Shown: positions 16,786-25,207 of the stretch, one piece after another
How the letters are laid out: the number at the start of each line of letters is the position of its first letter
Numbering within the stretch: position 1 is the first letter of the stretch
DNA from: Muribaculaceae bacterium
GTDB taxonomy: Bacteria > Bacteroidota > Bacteroidia > Bacteroidales > Muribaculaceae
Direction: 5' to 3'
NCBI GenBank assembly: GCA_017391675.1
Contig: JAFOXR010000032.1
Location: forward strand, 1 to 48,526
DNA: 48,526 nt
Notes under the pieces: generated by a model
The model's database searches: none
What the model was told of the DNA's origin: nothing
What the model saw: only the letters and a program-made list of their open reading frames with translations
Program-made: the position numbers and the translations under genes

Positions 16786-16816
16786 CAAATTTAGCAATTC
16801 ACATCCAATTAATCAA
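16786..16816 (-). promoter_or_regulatory. Promoter of ruvB, very close to the start codon
   Basis: On the minus strand TTG (16814-16816), 20 nt, then TAAATTTG (16786-16793). The ATG at 16777 follows 8 nt after the box, so the leader would be only a few nucleotides or absent. Confidence 0.6.
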
Positions 16817-16849
16817 GACTTCACTATTAATAGGAGAACTCCAACTCTC

Positions 16850-16876
16850 AAAAAAGAAAGGACGCTTGCGCGTCCC
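16850..16876 (-). terminator. Rho-independent terminator after the Lrp/AsnC gene
   Basis: On the minus strand GGACGC-GCAA-GCGTCC is a perfect 6-bp stem with a tetraloop, followed by TTTCTTTTTT. Confidence 0.9.
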
Positions 16877-16906
16877 TACTTATATCTTTCTGGACATCTC
16901 CGTCCA

Positions 16907-17380
16907 TCATTTCTTGCTTTCATCGTAATGGATAGGGAATCCGCGATTAATGCTCTGCTCCAGAGAAATTAGAGTTTCGGTTGCCATCACGCCCTCAATA
17001 TGCTGTATCTTGTCGTTAAGCAACTCCATAAGATGCTGATTGTCCTTTGCATACAATTTGATGAGCAATGTATAAGGACCTGTTGTGAAATGGCACTCCA
17101 CCACTTCGGGAATCTGCTCCAGTGCAGCCACAGCCTGGCGGTACATCGAGCCCTTTTCAAGACTCACTCCCACATAGGTGCATGTTGCATATCCCAGTAT
17201 TTTAGGATTCACATTATACCCCGAACCTGTAATTACATTCATGTCAATCATGCGCTGAATGCGCTGATGTATCGCTGCACGAGATACGCCACATTCCGTT
17301 GCGACATCTTTTGAAGGAATGCGGGCGTTTTTCATTATTATCTCTAAGATTTTCCTGTCAAGGTTATCTATTCTTTCCAT
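16907..17380 (-). CDS. Lrp/AsnC family transcriptional regulator
   Basis: A 157-residue regulator. The N-terminal helix-turn-helix (MERIDNLDRKILEIIMKNAR, then SKDVATECGVSRAAIHQRIQ, about 23-42) is typical of Lrp/AsnC proteins, and the C-terminal alpha-beta RAM domain (about 70-145) binds an amino-acid effector and sets oligomer state. The family acts as a feast/famine switch on amino-acid genes. No obvious target gene is adjacent. It has its own promoter and terminator, so it is monocistronic. Confidence 0.92.
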   Translation of the reverse strand: MERIDNLDRKILEIIMKNARIPSKDVATECGVSRAAIHQRIQRMIDMNVITGSGYNVNPKILGYATCTYVGVSLEKGSMYRQAVAALEQIPEVVECHFTTGPYTLLIKLYAKDNQHLMELLNDKIQHIEGVMATETLISLEQSINRGFPIHYDESKK

Positions 17381-17405
17381 GCGTATCGTTTTGTCAGATT
17401 ATATG

Positions 17406-17439
17406 CAAATATAAGGCATTTTTTTAATTAGCAAGCAAA
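17406..17439 (-). promoter_or_regulatory. Promoter of the Lrp/AsnC gene
   Basis: On the minus strand TTTG (17436-17439), 22 nt, then TATATTTG (17406-17413), 25 nt before the ATG. Confidence 0.6.
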
Positions 17440-17553
17440 GTTTTTTCATTTTGTGACTTTTTTACGCATATTTTTATACTAACTAACCAAAATTCAATCA
17501 AAATCACACCATTCTCGCTTCATATATTATCATAATGACATCGGCAACACTAC

Positions 17554-17590
17554 AAAAAGAAAACTGCGCCAACATCTTGACGCAGTTTCT
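17554..17590 (-). terminator. Rho-independent terminator of the FKBP operon
   Basis: On the minus strand AAACTGCG (17588-17581) pairs with CGCAGTTT (17568-17561) around a 12-nt loop, followed by TCTTTTTG. Confidence 0.85.
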
Positions 17591-17617
17591 ATGTTTTGAT
17601 TTGCTTTACAGCTTATA

Positions 17618-18466
17618 TTACTTTTGATCTTCCAAACCGATTGTTTCAACATCAAAAATAAGCATTTCGTTAGGACCGATTGGGCCGCTACCGTCTACGC
17701 CATAAGCTTGAGCTGCAGGAATGTACATAGTATACACTGCACCTGGGCTCATCAATTGAAGAATTTCAGCCATACCGCTGATTACACCCATTGGAGACAT
17801 TGGAACAGCTTCACCGTGGCTGCTGTCGAATTGTTCGCCATTCAAGTGCTTACCTGTATACTTAAGCATGATGCGGTCGTTCTTCTTGAACTTTTCGCCT
17901 TCACCTTCTTTTACTACCTTATAGTATACGCCACCTTCGCTCTTCTTGATTTCTGGGTTGTTAGCAAGAGAGTCTGCAGTAAATCTTTCTTCGTTCTTCT
18001 TGTTAGCGATTGCTTGTGGGTTGTCGCTCTTAGCCTTAGCCGACAATTCACGCATCAAACGCATAACTGTAGCTTGGTATTGGTTAGGATCTTGCAATGA
18101 ATCAGCCATGAAAGCCTTCTTGAAAGAAGCAAACCACTTGTTTGCGCTCACTTCAACTTTTTCACGATCCTTGATTTGCTTAAGCATACCTTGGATTTGA
18201 GCTCCCATTTGAACACCTTGGATATAGCTTGTCTTTGAATCATCAAGCTTAATCATCATTTGAAGACCTGCCAAGAAATCTCTCTTGTTGAAAGTAGAGT
18301 CGTTCATGCTCTTCATTTCGCCAGCTACTCCATAGCCGTACATTTCACCTAGACATGCTGCTAGAGAATCTTCTTGTGGTGCAGCACCTGCATCACACTT
18401 GCTGTTACAGCTTACCATAGAACCTAGTCCTAGAGCTACTGCTGCAATTAGAAATAATTTTTTCAT
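17618..18466 (-). CDS. FKBP-type peptidyl-prolyl isomerase, lipoprotein
   Basis: A 282-residue exported prolyl isomerase. The start at 18466 gives MKKLFLIAAVALGLGSMVSC, a lipoprotein signal peptide with Cys20. Residues about 30-150 form the helical dimerisation region seen in Mip/FkpA-like proteins (LAACLGEMYGYGVAGEMKSM), and the FKBP domain occupies about 168-278 with VYYKVVKEGEGEKF, LKYTGKHLNGEQFDSS and MLIFDVETIGL. It should assist protein folding in the periplasm or at the outer membrane. It is the second gene of an operon, 34 nt after another FKBP. Confidence 0.9.
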   Translation of the reverse strand: MKKLFLIAAVALGLGSMVSCNSKCDAGAAPQEDSLAACLGEMYGYGVAGEMKSMNDSTFNKRDFLAGLQMMIKLDDSKTSYIQGVQMGAQIQGMLKQIKDREKVEVSANKWFASFKKAFMADSLQDPNQYQATVMRLMRELSAKAKSDNPQAIANKKNEERFTADSLANNPEIKKSEGGVYYKVVKEGEGEKFKKNDRIMLKYTGKHLNGEQFDSSHGEAVPMSPMGVISGMAEILQLMSPGAVYTMYIPAAQAYGVDGSGPIGPNEMLIFDVETIGLEDQK

Positions 18467-18500
18467 AATCAATTTTAATTATCGTTTAATATTAATATGT

Positions 18501-19088
18501 TTATTTTTCAATGCTAATCAACTGCACATCAAATATAAGTGCAGTGTCGGGACCGATAAGCGGACCTGCTCCGTTAGGACCGTATGCCAAATCAGAAGGA
18601 ATGAACAATCTCCATTCAGCACCAGGCTTCATCATTTGCAAAGCCTCAACCCAACCAGGAATCACTTGGTTCACACCGAATACTGCAGGTTCACCGCGTT
18701 GAACAGAGCTGTCGAACACCTTGCCGTCAATCAAGCAGCCAGTGTAATGAACCTTCACTGTGTCGGTAGCTTTTGGCGATTCGCCTTCACCTTCCTTTAT
18801 AATTTGGTATTGCAAACCCGACTCTGTCACCTTTACCTCTGGACGCTTTGCATTTTCTGCCAAATATGCCTCGCACGCCTTCTTGTTAGCCAAACGAGTT
18901 TCTTCCTCTAGCTGAGTGAAGTAATCATTCACAATTTGCTTTGCCTCGTCATAGGTCATCTGCATCTCGCCTTCTCCATAAACGGCTTTCAAAGCTTTTG
19001 CAAAATCATCTGCATTCAACTTGCTCACTCCTGAACGAATGAAGTTGTTACCCATGCTTAAACCCAAAGCATAACTCAATTTATCCAT
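18501..19088 (-). CDS. FKBP-type peptidyl-prolyl isomerase (FklB-like)
   Basis: A 195-residue prolyl isomerase with no signal peptide, so cytosolic unless exported another way. The N-terminal part MDKLSYALGLSMGNNFIRSG matches the short helical FKBP N-domain, and the FKBP core runs from about 87 to the end (GLQYQIIKEGEGESPKATD, VHYTGCLIDGKVFDSS, IFDVQLISIE). The inner ATG (19088) is preferred over one two codons upstream since family members begin with the DK(L/I)SYALG segment. First gene of the FKBP pair; a -7 box lies 54 nt upstream. Confidence 0.9.
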   Translation of the reverse strand: MDKLSYALGLSMGNNFIRSGVSKLNADDFAKALKAVYGEGEMQMTYDEAKQIVNDYFTQLEEETRLANKKACEAYLAENAKRPEVKVTESGLQYQIIKEGEGESPKATDTVKVHYTGCLIDGKVFDSSVQRGEPAVFGVNQVIPGWVEALQMMKPGAEWRLFIPSDLAYGPNGAGPLIGPDTALIFDVQLISIEK

Positions 19089-19142
19089 AATCAATTATTC
19101 TGTTTACTAGTTTATTTTATTAGTCTTCAACAAATCAAGTTA

Positions 19143-19150
19143 CAAAGGTA
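19143..19150 (-). promoter_or_regulatory. -7 box for the FKBP operon (TACCTTTG)
   Basis: On the minus strand TACCTTTG lies 54 nt before the ATG at 19088. No good -33 was seen. Confidence 0.45.
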
Positions 19151-19300
19151 GATTTATTTAATTGGTTGGTAACTATTTTTTGAATAAAAAATATTAAATT
19201 TGTCAATAAAGTTGATTTTTTAGCGCATCATTGCTACAAAACAATCAAACAAAACACTTTGTTCATATAAATTTCACTAATTAACACTTATAGCTCATAT

Positions 19301-19996
19301 ATGAAAAAACTAGTAATTTCTTCGGGAGCCGGTATCAGTGCGGAAAGCGGAATCACCACTTTCCGCGATGCAGGAGGATTGTGGGAAAACTATCCCGTAA
19401 TGAAAGTTGCCAGCGCCGACGGATTTCGAGAAAATCCCGCTTTGATACACGAATTCTACAACAAGAGACGAGACCAGTTACAATCGGCTCAGCCTAATGC
19501 TGCACACTTGATTCTCAAAGAGTTGGAAAAGGATTTCGATGTTCAGGTAATCACTCAGAATGTGGACAACCTTCACGAAAAAGCAGGTTCCTCAAAAGTT
19601 CTGCACCTTCACGGCGAACTAATGAAAGTTCGTTCAATGAAAAACCCAAACAGAATTTACGAACTCAAAGAGCCCAACCTGCACACCTCCATCGACACCC
19701 GTGATGAATACGGCGACCCTGTGCGCCCGCACATCGTATTTTTTCAGGAAGATGTGCCTAATTTCCAGCCTGCAGTCGAGCTTGCTCAGGAAGCCGACAT
19801 ATTTGTAGTAATCGGCACATCGCTAGTCGTTTACCCTGCAGCCAGCCTACTGTATTATGTGCGCCCTGGAATACCTATTTTCTACATTGATCCTAACCCC
19901 GCACAAGTACCTTCCGACCGCAACATTACAGTCATTCCCAAAAAAGCCACTGAAGGCATGGCCGAACTAGCTGCCTTGCTCAAGGATTACAAATAA
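19301..19996 (+). CDS. cobB: Sir2-family NAD-dependent protein deacylase, no zinc cysteines
   Basis: A 231-residue sirtuin that removes acyl groups from lysines using NAD. GAGISAESGI (9-18) and FRDAGGLW bind NAD, TQNVDNLHEKAGS (85-97) is the nicotinamide-pocket motif, and H104 in LHLHGEL is the catalytic base. Y53-x-x-R56 fits class III sirtuins that prefer succinyl- or malonyl-lysine. The protein contains no cysteine at all, so the usual four-Cys zinc ribbon between about 110 and 140 is replaced by a short charged loop. I recall that other Bacteroidota homologues share this. A terminator follows, so it is monocistronic. Confidence 0.92.
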   Translation: MKKLVISSGAGISAESGITTFRDAGGLWENYPVMKVASADGFRENPALIHEFYNKRRDQLQSAQPNAAHLILKELEKDFDVQVITQNVDNLHEKAGSSKVLHLHGELMKVRSMKNPNRIYELKEPNLHTSIDTRDEYGDPVRPHIVFFQEDVPNFQPAVELAQEADIFVVIGTSLVVYPAASLLYYVRPGIPIFYIDPNPAQVPSDRNITVIPKKATEGMAELAALLKDYK

Positions 19997-20011
19997 TACA
20001 CAACGCATTGA

Positions 20012-20062
20012 TGCAGATAAAGTAAGTTACTAGGAAACAATGCTTTATCTGCATTTTATTTT
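20012..20062 (+). terminator. Rho-independent terminator after the Sir2 gene
   Basis: Arms TGCAGATAAAG (20012-20022) and CTTTATCTGCA (20043-20053) are perfectly complementary, followed by TTTTATTTTT. Confidence 0.88.
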
Positions 20063-20177
20063 TAGTGATTCCATGAAAATCACCCCTCATTTAGCGTTTA
20101 CATTTGCAAATGAAAATACCCTGAATTTAGGTTGTTAATAACTTTTTTATAATAATGTGTAAAAAAGTTAGTTTCGG

Positions 20178-20210
20178 TTTGTAAATTTCGCGAAATATTG
20201 CCTAACTTTA
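20178..20210 (+). promoter_or_regulatory. Promoter of the division and cell wall (dcw) operon
   Basis: TTTG (20178-20181), 21 nt, then TAACTTTA (20203-20210), one mismatch to TAnnTTTG, with a leader of about 85 nt before rsmH. It is the only well-formed promoter in the 20063-20303 spacer. Confidence 0.6.
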
Positions 20211-20303
20211 CAACCTGAATCGCTAGTACTAAACCTGTACTGCCGCAATCAGAGATTTTAGAGATAGGAAACAAAAGAATTTATCGTTGTAAACCCACAA
20301 GAA

Positions 20304-21212
20304 ATGAGTGAAACTGTTTATCACATTCCGGCACTCCTTAACGAATGCATTGACGGACTGAACATTAAGCCAAACGGCGTTTATGTTGATGTAACATTCG
20401 GAGGCGGCGGACACTCTCGTGCCATAATGGAAAACCTGGACAAGAACGGGCATCTATATGGCTTTGACCAGGATCAGGACGCTATCGCCAATGCTATTGA
20501 CGATAAGCGATTCACTTTCGTTTACAGCAACTTCGCATATATCTCTAATTTCCTTCGCTATCACAAAGTAAAGCAGGTAGACGGCATCTTGGCCGATCTT
20601 GGCGTGTCGTTCCACCATTTTGACGAAAGCGACCGAGGCTTCTCTTTCCGCTTTGACGGAACACTGGACATGAGAATGAACCGCAAAAGCGAAAATGATG
20701 CACGCAAAGTGATTGCCACCTACGATGAAGAACGGCTTGCCGATATTCTGTATCTCTACGGGGAACTGAAATCTTCAAGGAAAATAGCATCGGCAATCGT
20801 GAAGGCTAGAGCTAAGAATCCTATCAACACCACAGGAGACTTGCTGGAAGTAATCAAACCGTTCATCAAGCCTACTCAGGAAAAGAAAGAACTTGCCCAA
20901 GTGTTCCAGGCGCTGAGAATAGAAGTGAACAACGAGATAGATGTACTGAAATCGCTTCTTCAGCAATCAATCAAAGTCCTTAAGCCTGGAGGCCGCCTAG
21001 TTATCCTCACCTACCATTCGCTTGAGGACCGGTTGGTAAAGAACTTCTTGAAAAGCGGAAACATCGAGGGCAAAGTGGAGAAGGATTTTTTCGGGAAAGT
21101 GAATTCTCCTTTCAGGCTTATCAACAACAAAGTGATTGTAGCTTCCGATGAAGAAGTGGAACGCAACCCGCGAGCAAGAAGCGCAAAACTAAGAATTGCA
21201 GAAAAAATTTAA
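20304..21212 (+). CDS. rsmH: 16S rRNA (cytosine(1402)-N(4))-methyltransferase
   Basis: A 302-residue SAM-dependent methyltransferase (former MraW) that methylates C1402 in the ribosomal P site. It opens with YHIPALLNECIDGL and VYVDVTFGGGGHSRAI (about 27-42), the SAM-binding motif I of RsmH. LADLGVSFHHFD (about 99-110), FRFDGTLDMRMN (about 115-126) and VILTYHSLEDRLVKNF are further family signatures. First gene of the dcw cluster here; mraZ, which often precedes it, is absent. Confidence 0.97.
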   Translation: MSETVYHIPALLNECIDGLNIKPNGVYVDVTFGGGGHSRAIMENLDKNGHLYGFDQDQDAIANAIDDKRFTFVYSNFAYISNFLRYHKVKQVDGILADLGVSFHHFDESDRGFSFRFDGTLDMRMNRKSENDARKVIATYDEERLADILYLYGELKSSRKIASAIVKARAKNPINTTGDLLEVIKPFIKPTQEKKELAQVFQALRIEVNNEIDVLKSLLQQSIKVLKPGGRLVILTYHSLEDRLVKNFLKSGNIEGKVEKDFFGKVNSPFRLINNKVIVASDEEVERNPRARSAKLRIAEKI

Positions 21213-21234
21213 ACCTCATCACGACCCTACTATT

Positions 21235-21573
21235 ATGGCTAAAAAAACGAACGACAAAAGCGACAACATATTCAAGCTCATCTTTCAAGGGAGAATCGTA
21301 TCTTCCGATTTCTTTATCAAGCACTGGGTAACCATTGTTATGGTACTTGCTATATCATTCATCTACATTTCAACAAAATACACATGCCAATTACGCAAAG
21401 AGAGAATCATAGTATTGAAAAAAGACCTGAACAACGCTAAGACCGACTGCGTGAAGTATAGCGCCGATTTCAAATCGCAAATTAGAGAAGGGAGAATGAA
21501 ATCACTTGTAGACTCTATGAAATTAAATCTTACTATTGCTGAACAACCACCCTATAAATTGACAGGAAAATGA
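21235..21573 (+). CDS. ftsL: Cell division protein FtsL-like
   Basis: A 112-residue bitopic protein: basic N-terminal cytoplasmic part, one membrane helix (about 35-52, WVTIVMVLAISFIYIST) and a C-terminal coiled-coil-prone periplasmic part (RKERIIVLKKDLNNAKTDC). Sequence identity in the FtsL family is low, so the call rests on topology, size and position between rsmH and ftsI. I chose ATG 21235, 22 nt after rsmH; the upstream TTG lies inside rsmH. The last codon overlaps ftsI (ATGA). In the divisome FtsL scaffolds FtsQ and activates FtsW/FtsI. Confidence 0.82.
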   Translation: MAKKTNDKSDNIFKLIFQGRIVSSDFFIKHWVTIVMVLAISFIYISTKYTCQLRKERIIVLKKDLNNAKTDCVKYSADFKSQIREGRMKSLVDSMKLNLTIAEQPPYKLTGK

Positions 21574-23723
21574 AAAAGAAACAGAAAAACAAAGGCTACA
21601 TTCTCAATCGATTTGTTCTTATCAGCGTAGGTATTATCCTTATCGCTATAGGAATCGTTTACACCATGACAAAAACTACCGTGGTGCAAGCCAAACTTTG
21701 GAATGAAAAAGCATCGATTATCCTTGAGAAAACCGACACTATTGAACCCGAGCGAGGTAAAATCCTTGCCGACGACGGCTCTATCCTTGCAGCCAACCTG
21801 CAGTTCTACAAAGCTAAGATTGACTGGGGGACAGAAGGTATCACAGAAAAAAGACTTAACAAACATATCGATGAACTGTGCGACAGTCTTGCCGCATTCG
21901 GCCGCGAACGCGGTTCCAAAAAAACTGCACAAGAGTGGAAAAAAGAATTGAAAGCAAAATACTACGGCTTCGACCAACGCACACTTAACCTCAAGAAACG
22001 CGTAGCTGCATCAAAAGACAACAAAAGAGATACGGCAAAGTTCCGCGACCGCTCGCACACTCTTTTCTCGGCTCTCACTCATAGCGAATATTTAAGACTT
22101 AAAAGCTTCCCTTACCTTAAAGAGCGAAAGAACAAAACCGGTTTCACCTACGAGACCTATACCCGCCGGTGCAAACCATATGGTTCTATGGCATCTCGCA
22201 GTATCGGTATCGTAGCAGAGAGCAAGACTTCTCGCCGTAGACGCGGAGTGAACGGACTTGAAAGAGCTCTGGACAGCCTGCTTTACGGTATTCCTGGCGA
22301 GACTAAGAAAGAGCAGCTCACCAGCGCACTTGTAAACTGGGAAAAGACTCCTGCCAAGAAAGGTTACGACATCGTCACTACCATCAACATCAACCTGCAG
22401 GATATTCTTGAAGAAGAACTTTACAAAATGTGTCACGAAAGCGGTTCCGACTGGGGTACTGCTATCCTGATGGAAGTGAAGACAGGTAAAATCAAGGCTA
22501 TCTCAAACCTTGAATGGAGCGACAATGCTCAAGACTTCATCGAAGGCCGCAACAACGCTGTGCTTGGATTCGAGCCAGGTTCGGTGATGAAGCCTATATC
22601 CATGATGATAGCGCTTGAAGACGGTATCGTTAACGACATCAACAAAGTTATCGTCACAGGGCATTCCTATGCCTACGCCGGTGGCCGCCCTATCACCGAT
22701 TCTCACGGAGCGGCTTCAATGCCTATACGACAGGTTATCGGAGCTTCGTCTAATATCGGTATGGCAAAAATTATCCTAAGCAAATATGAAAATGCTCCAG
22801 GACAATTTTACTCAAGACTTAAGGAAATGGGATTCTTCGAGCCATTGAACACTGGCATTGCTGGAGAACAAGTTCCGCATGTCGACAGTCTGGGAAACAA
22901 GAACTGGGACAAGATTGCACTGTCACGCATGGCATTCGGATACACGACACGGATTCCGCCTATGTCCACTCTTGCAATATACAATGCTATTGCCAACGAC
23001 GGAAAGTACATTCGTCCAAGACTAGTGGACAAAATCATGTATAACGGAGAAGTGGACTCGTTATATCCCGAATCCTACATACGCGAACAGGTTTGCTCTC
23101 CCGAAAATGCCGAGAAGCTGCGCATCATGCTTCACGATGTAGTGTGGAAAGCGCCTTGTACAGCTCGACTTCTGCAAAACGAATATGTGGAAATCGCTGG
23201 AAAAACCGGCACCTGCTTCGACATTGAAAACGGAGCTTACACAAACAAGAAGCGCCTTGCGTTCTGCGGTTTCTTCCCTTATGAAAATCCTCAATACACA
23301 TGCATGGTGCTCATGAGAGGTACGGCTTGGGGAGCTGCCCGCAGTAGCGGCACAGTACTTAAGAGAGTGGCGTTGAGAATGTATGCACGAGGTCTTCTGG
23401 GCAATAGTTCTGACTACAAGGAGAACAACGAAAAAGCCGTAAAGACTGCGACATTCTACGCTAGCAGCACAAAAGGCAAAAAGAATGACATTATCGATGA
23501 GTTTGGCATCGGAGCAAATAACAGTTTCGTTACCCCTAAAACTTCTGGCACAGGCTGCGTGCCGAATGTGATAGGCCTATCGGCTAAAGAAGCTATCTCC
23601 ATTCTGGAAAACAACGGACTGCTTGCAACAATAAACGGCTCAGGATATGTAGTAGCGCAAAGCATCAAGGCTGGAAGCAGCTATTCACACGGACAACAGA
23701 TTAATCTCACTTTGAGACATTGA
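21570..23723 (+). CDS. ftsI: Septal peptidoglycan transpeptidase FtsI (PBP3) with PASTA domain
   Basis: A 717-residue class B penicillin-binding protein that cross-links septal peptidoglycan. There is one membrane anchor (about 14-32), a dimerisation domain with ERGKILADDGSILAAN (61-76), and the transpeptidase domain with S338-x-x-K341, S393-S-N395 and K545-T-G547. The C-terminal ~60 residues form a PASTA domain (VPNVIGLSAKEAISILENNG), common in Bacteroidota FtsI but not in E. coli. The ATG overlaps the ftsL stop by 4 nt, implying coupled translation. Confidence 0.96.
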   Translation: MKKKQKNKGYILNRFVLISVGIILIAIGIVYTMTKTTVVQAKLWNEKASIILEKTDTIEPERGKILADDGSILAANLQFYKAKIDWGTEGITEKRLNKHIDELCDSLAAFGRERGSKKTAQEWKKELKAKYYGFDQRTLNLKKRVAASKDNKRDTAKFRDRSHTLFSALTHSEYLRLKSFPYLKERKNKTGFTYETYTRRCKPYGSMASRSIGIVAESKTSRRRRGVNGLERALDSLLYGIPGETKKEQLTSALVNWEKTPAKKGYDIVTTININLQDILEEELYKMCHESGSDWGTAILMEVKTGKIKAISNLEWSDNAQDFIEGRNNAVLGFEPGSVMKPISMMIALEDGIVNDINKVIVTGHSYAYAGGRPITDSHGAASMPIRQVIGASSNIGMAKIILSKYENAPGQFYSRLKEMGFFEPLNTGIAGEQVPHVDSLGNKNWDKIALSRMAFGYTTRIPPMSTLAIYNAIANDGKYIRPRLVDKIMYNGEVDSLYPESYIREQVCSPENAEKLRIMLHDVVWKAPCTARLLQNEYVEIAGKTGTCFDIENGAYTNKKRLAFCGFFPYENPQYTCMVLMRGTAWGAARSSGTVLKRVALRMYARGLLGNSSDYKENNEKAVKTATFYASSTKGKKNDIIDEFGIGANNSFVTPKTSGTGCVPNVIGLSAKEAISILENNGLLATINGSGYVVAQSIKAGSSYSHGQQINLTLRH

Positions 23724-23726
23724 TTT

Positions 23727-25190
23727 ATGGAAAAGAACTTGAAAGAGGCCATTGCCTCAATGAACATATTAAACACTTGCGGCGACACCGATAGAATGGT
23801 GAGCGATGTTATCTGCGATTCTCGCAAGGCATCTGCAGGAGCACTCTTCGTTGCCATTAACGGCGTGAGCGTTGATGCCCATGCTTTCATTCCCGAGGTT
23901 GTGGCAAATGGAGCAACAGCAATCGTGTGCGAAGTGCTGCCTGCCGAAACCAATCCCGAGGTGTGCTACATAATAGTGGAAAACAGCTCGGTTGCACTTG
24001 CCCTCATAGCTTCATGGTGGTACGGATTTCCTTCAAGAAAACTCAGCCTTGTAGGAGTGACTGGCACCAATGGCAAAACGACTACAGCAACTCTGCTTTA
24101 TGAAATGGCACAACTGCTAGGCCATAAAGCCGGACTGCTGTCCACAGTGTGCAATATCATCGATAAGGAAACAATTCCTGCAAAACAAACGACACCCGAC
24201 TCGCTGTCGCTGAACAAATTGCTTAGTGACATGGTTGAAGCCGGCTGTGAATACGCTTTCATGGAAGTGAGCTCGCACGCTTGCAGCCAGCACCGCATTG
24301 ACGGGCTTAATTTCAAGGGAGCAGTATTCTCAAATCTTACTCGCGATCATCTTGACTACCACAAGACGGTAACCAACTACATGAACGCAAAGAAGATGTT
24401 CTTTGATATGCTTCCTGCCAACGCATTTGCTCTTGTTAATGCCGATGATAAAGCTGGCGCATACATGCTTCAGAATACAAAAGCGAAGAAACTGTCCTAT
24501 TCATTGCGCAGCATTGCCGATTATAAATGCAAAATCATAGAAAGCCGTCTTAACGGCACTTCTCTAAACATTAACGGCAACGACCTTGAAGTGCTTTTTA
24601 CAGGCAAATTCAATGCCTACAACCTGTTAGCCGTATATGGTTCTGCTATCCAGCTAGGATTTGACAAGGAAGAAGTGCTTGTGGCCATGACACGACTTGT
24701 GCCAGTGGCTGGACGATTCCAGACGATTCTTTCACCACGAGGATACACTGCCATAGTGGATTATGCCCACACTCCCGACGCCCTTGTCAATGTGCTTTGT
24801 TCTATAAAAGAAGTCATCGGCAGCAAGGGTAATATCATCACCGTTGTGGGAGCCGGCGGCAACCGCGACAAGGGGAAAAGACCTATTATGGCCCGCGAAG
24901 CTGCTTCAAGAAGCGAACGGGTAATACTCACATCGGACAACCCTCGCAACGAGAACCCCGAAGATATCCTTCGCGATATGGAAGAAGGGCTTGACAATGA
25001 GCTCAAGCGTAAAGTAATCAAAATTACCGACCGCAAGGAGGCTATACGCACAGCGACCGTTCTTGCCCAACCAGGAGATGTGGTGCTTGTGGCAGGTAAG
25101 GGACACGAAGACTATCAGGAAATAAATGGCGTAAAGCACCATTTTGACGATAAAGAGATTCTTATAGAAATTTTCAACAACGAAATATAA
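23727..25190 (+). CDS. murE: UDP-MurNAc-tripeptide synthetase (meso-DAP adding)
   Basis: A 487-residue cytosolic ATP-dependent ligase that adds the third residue to UDP-MurNAc-L-Ala-D-Glu. The P-loop is [15 protein letters not shown] (about 111-125); the N-terminal UDP-binding domain has [17 protein letters not shown], and the C-terminal domain carries [16 protein letters not shown] is the motif for meso-diaminopimelate, so the peptidoglycan is DAP-type. The carbamylated-lysine region is also kept. It starts 3 nt after ftsI and belongs to the same operon. Confidence 0.97.
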   Translation: MEKNLKEAIASMNILNTCGDTDRMVSDVICDSRKASAGALFVAINGVSVDAHAFIPEVVANGATAIVCEVLPAETNPEVCYIIVENSSVALALIASWWYGFPSRKLSLVGVTGTNGKTTTATLLYEMAQLLGHKAGLLSTVCNIIDKETIPAKQTTPDSLSLNKLLSDMVEAGCEYAFMEVSSHACSQHRIDGLNFKGAVFSNLTRDHLDYHKTVTNYMNAKKMFFDMLPANAFALVNADDKAGAYMLQNTKAKKLSYSLRSIADYKCKIIESRLNGTSLNINGNDLEVLFTGKFNAYNLLAVYGSAIQLGFDKEEVLVAMTRLVPVAGRFQTILSPRGYTAIVDYAHTPDALVNVLCSIKEVIGSKGNIITVVGAGGNRDKGKRPIMAREAASRSERVILTSDNPRNENPEDILRDMEEGLDNELKRKVIKITDRKEAIRTATVLAQPGDVVLVAGKGHEDYQEINGVKHHFDDKEILIEIFNNEI

Positions 25191-25207
25191 AAAAACGAAC
25201 CGTAAAT

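Noticed and set aside
17381-17617. tRNA or small RNA gene in the spacer between the Lrp and FKBP genes
   Set aside because: No cloverleaf, T-loop or A/B-box sequence was found; the structure present is explained by the FKBP operon terminator and the Lrp promoter.
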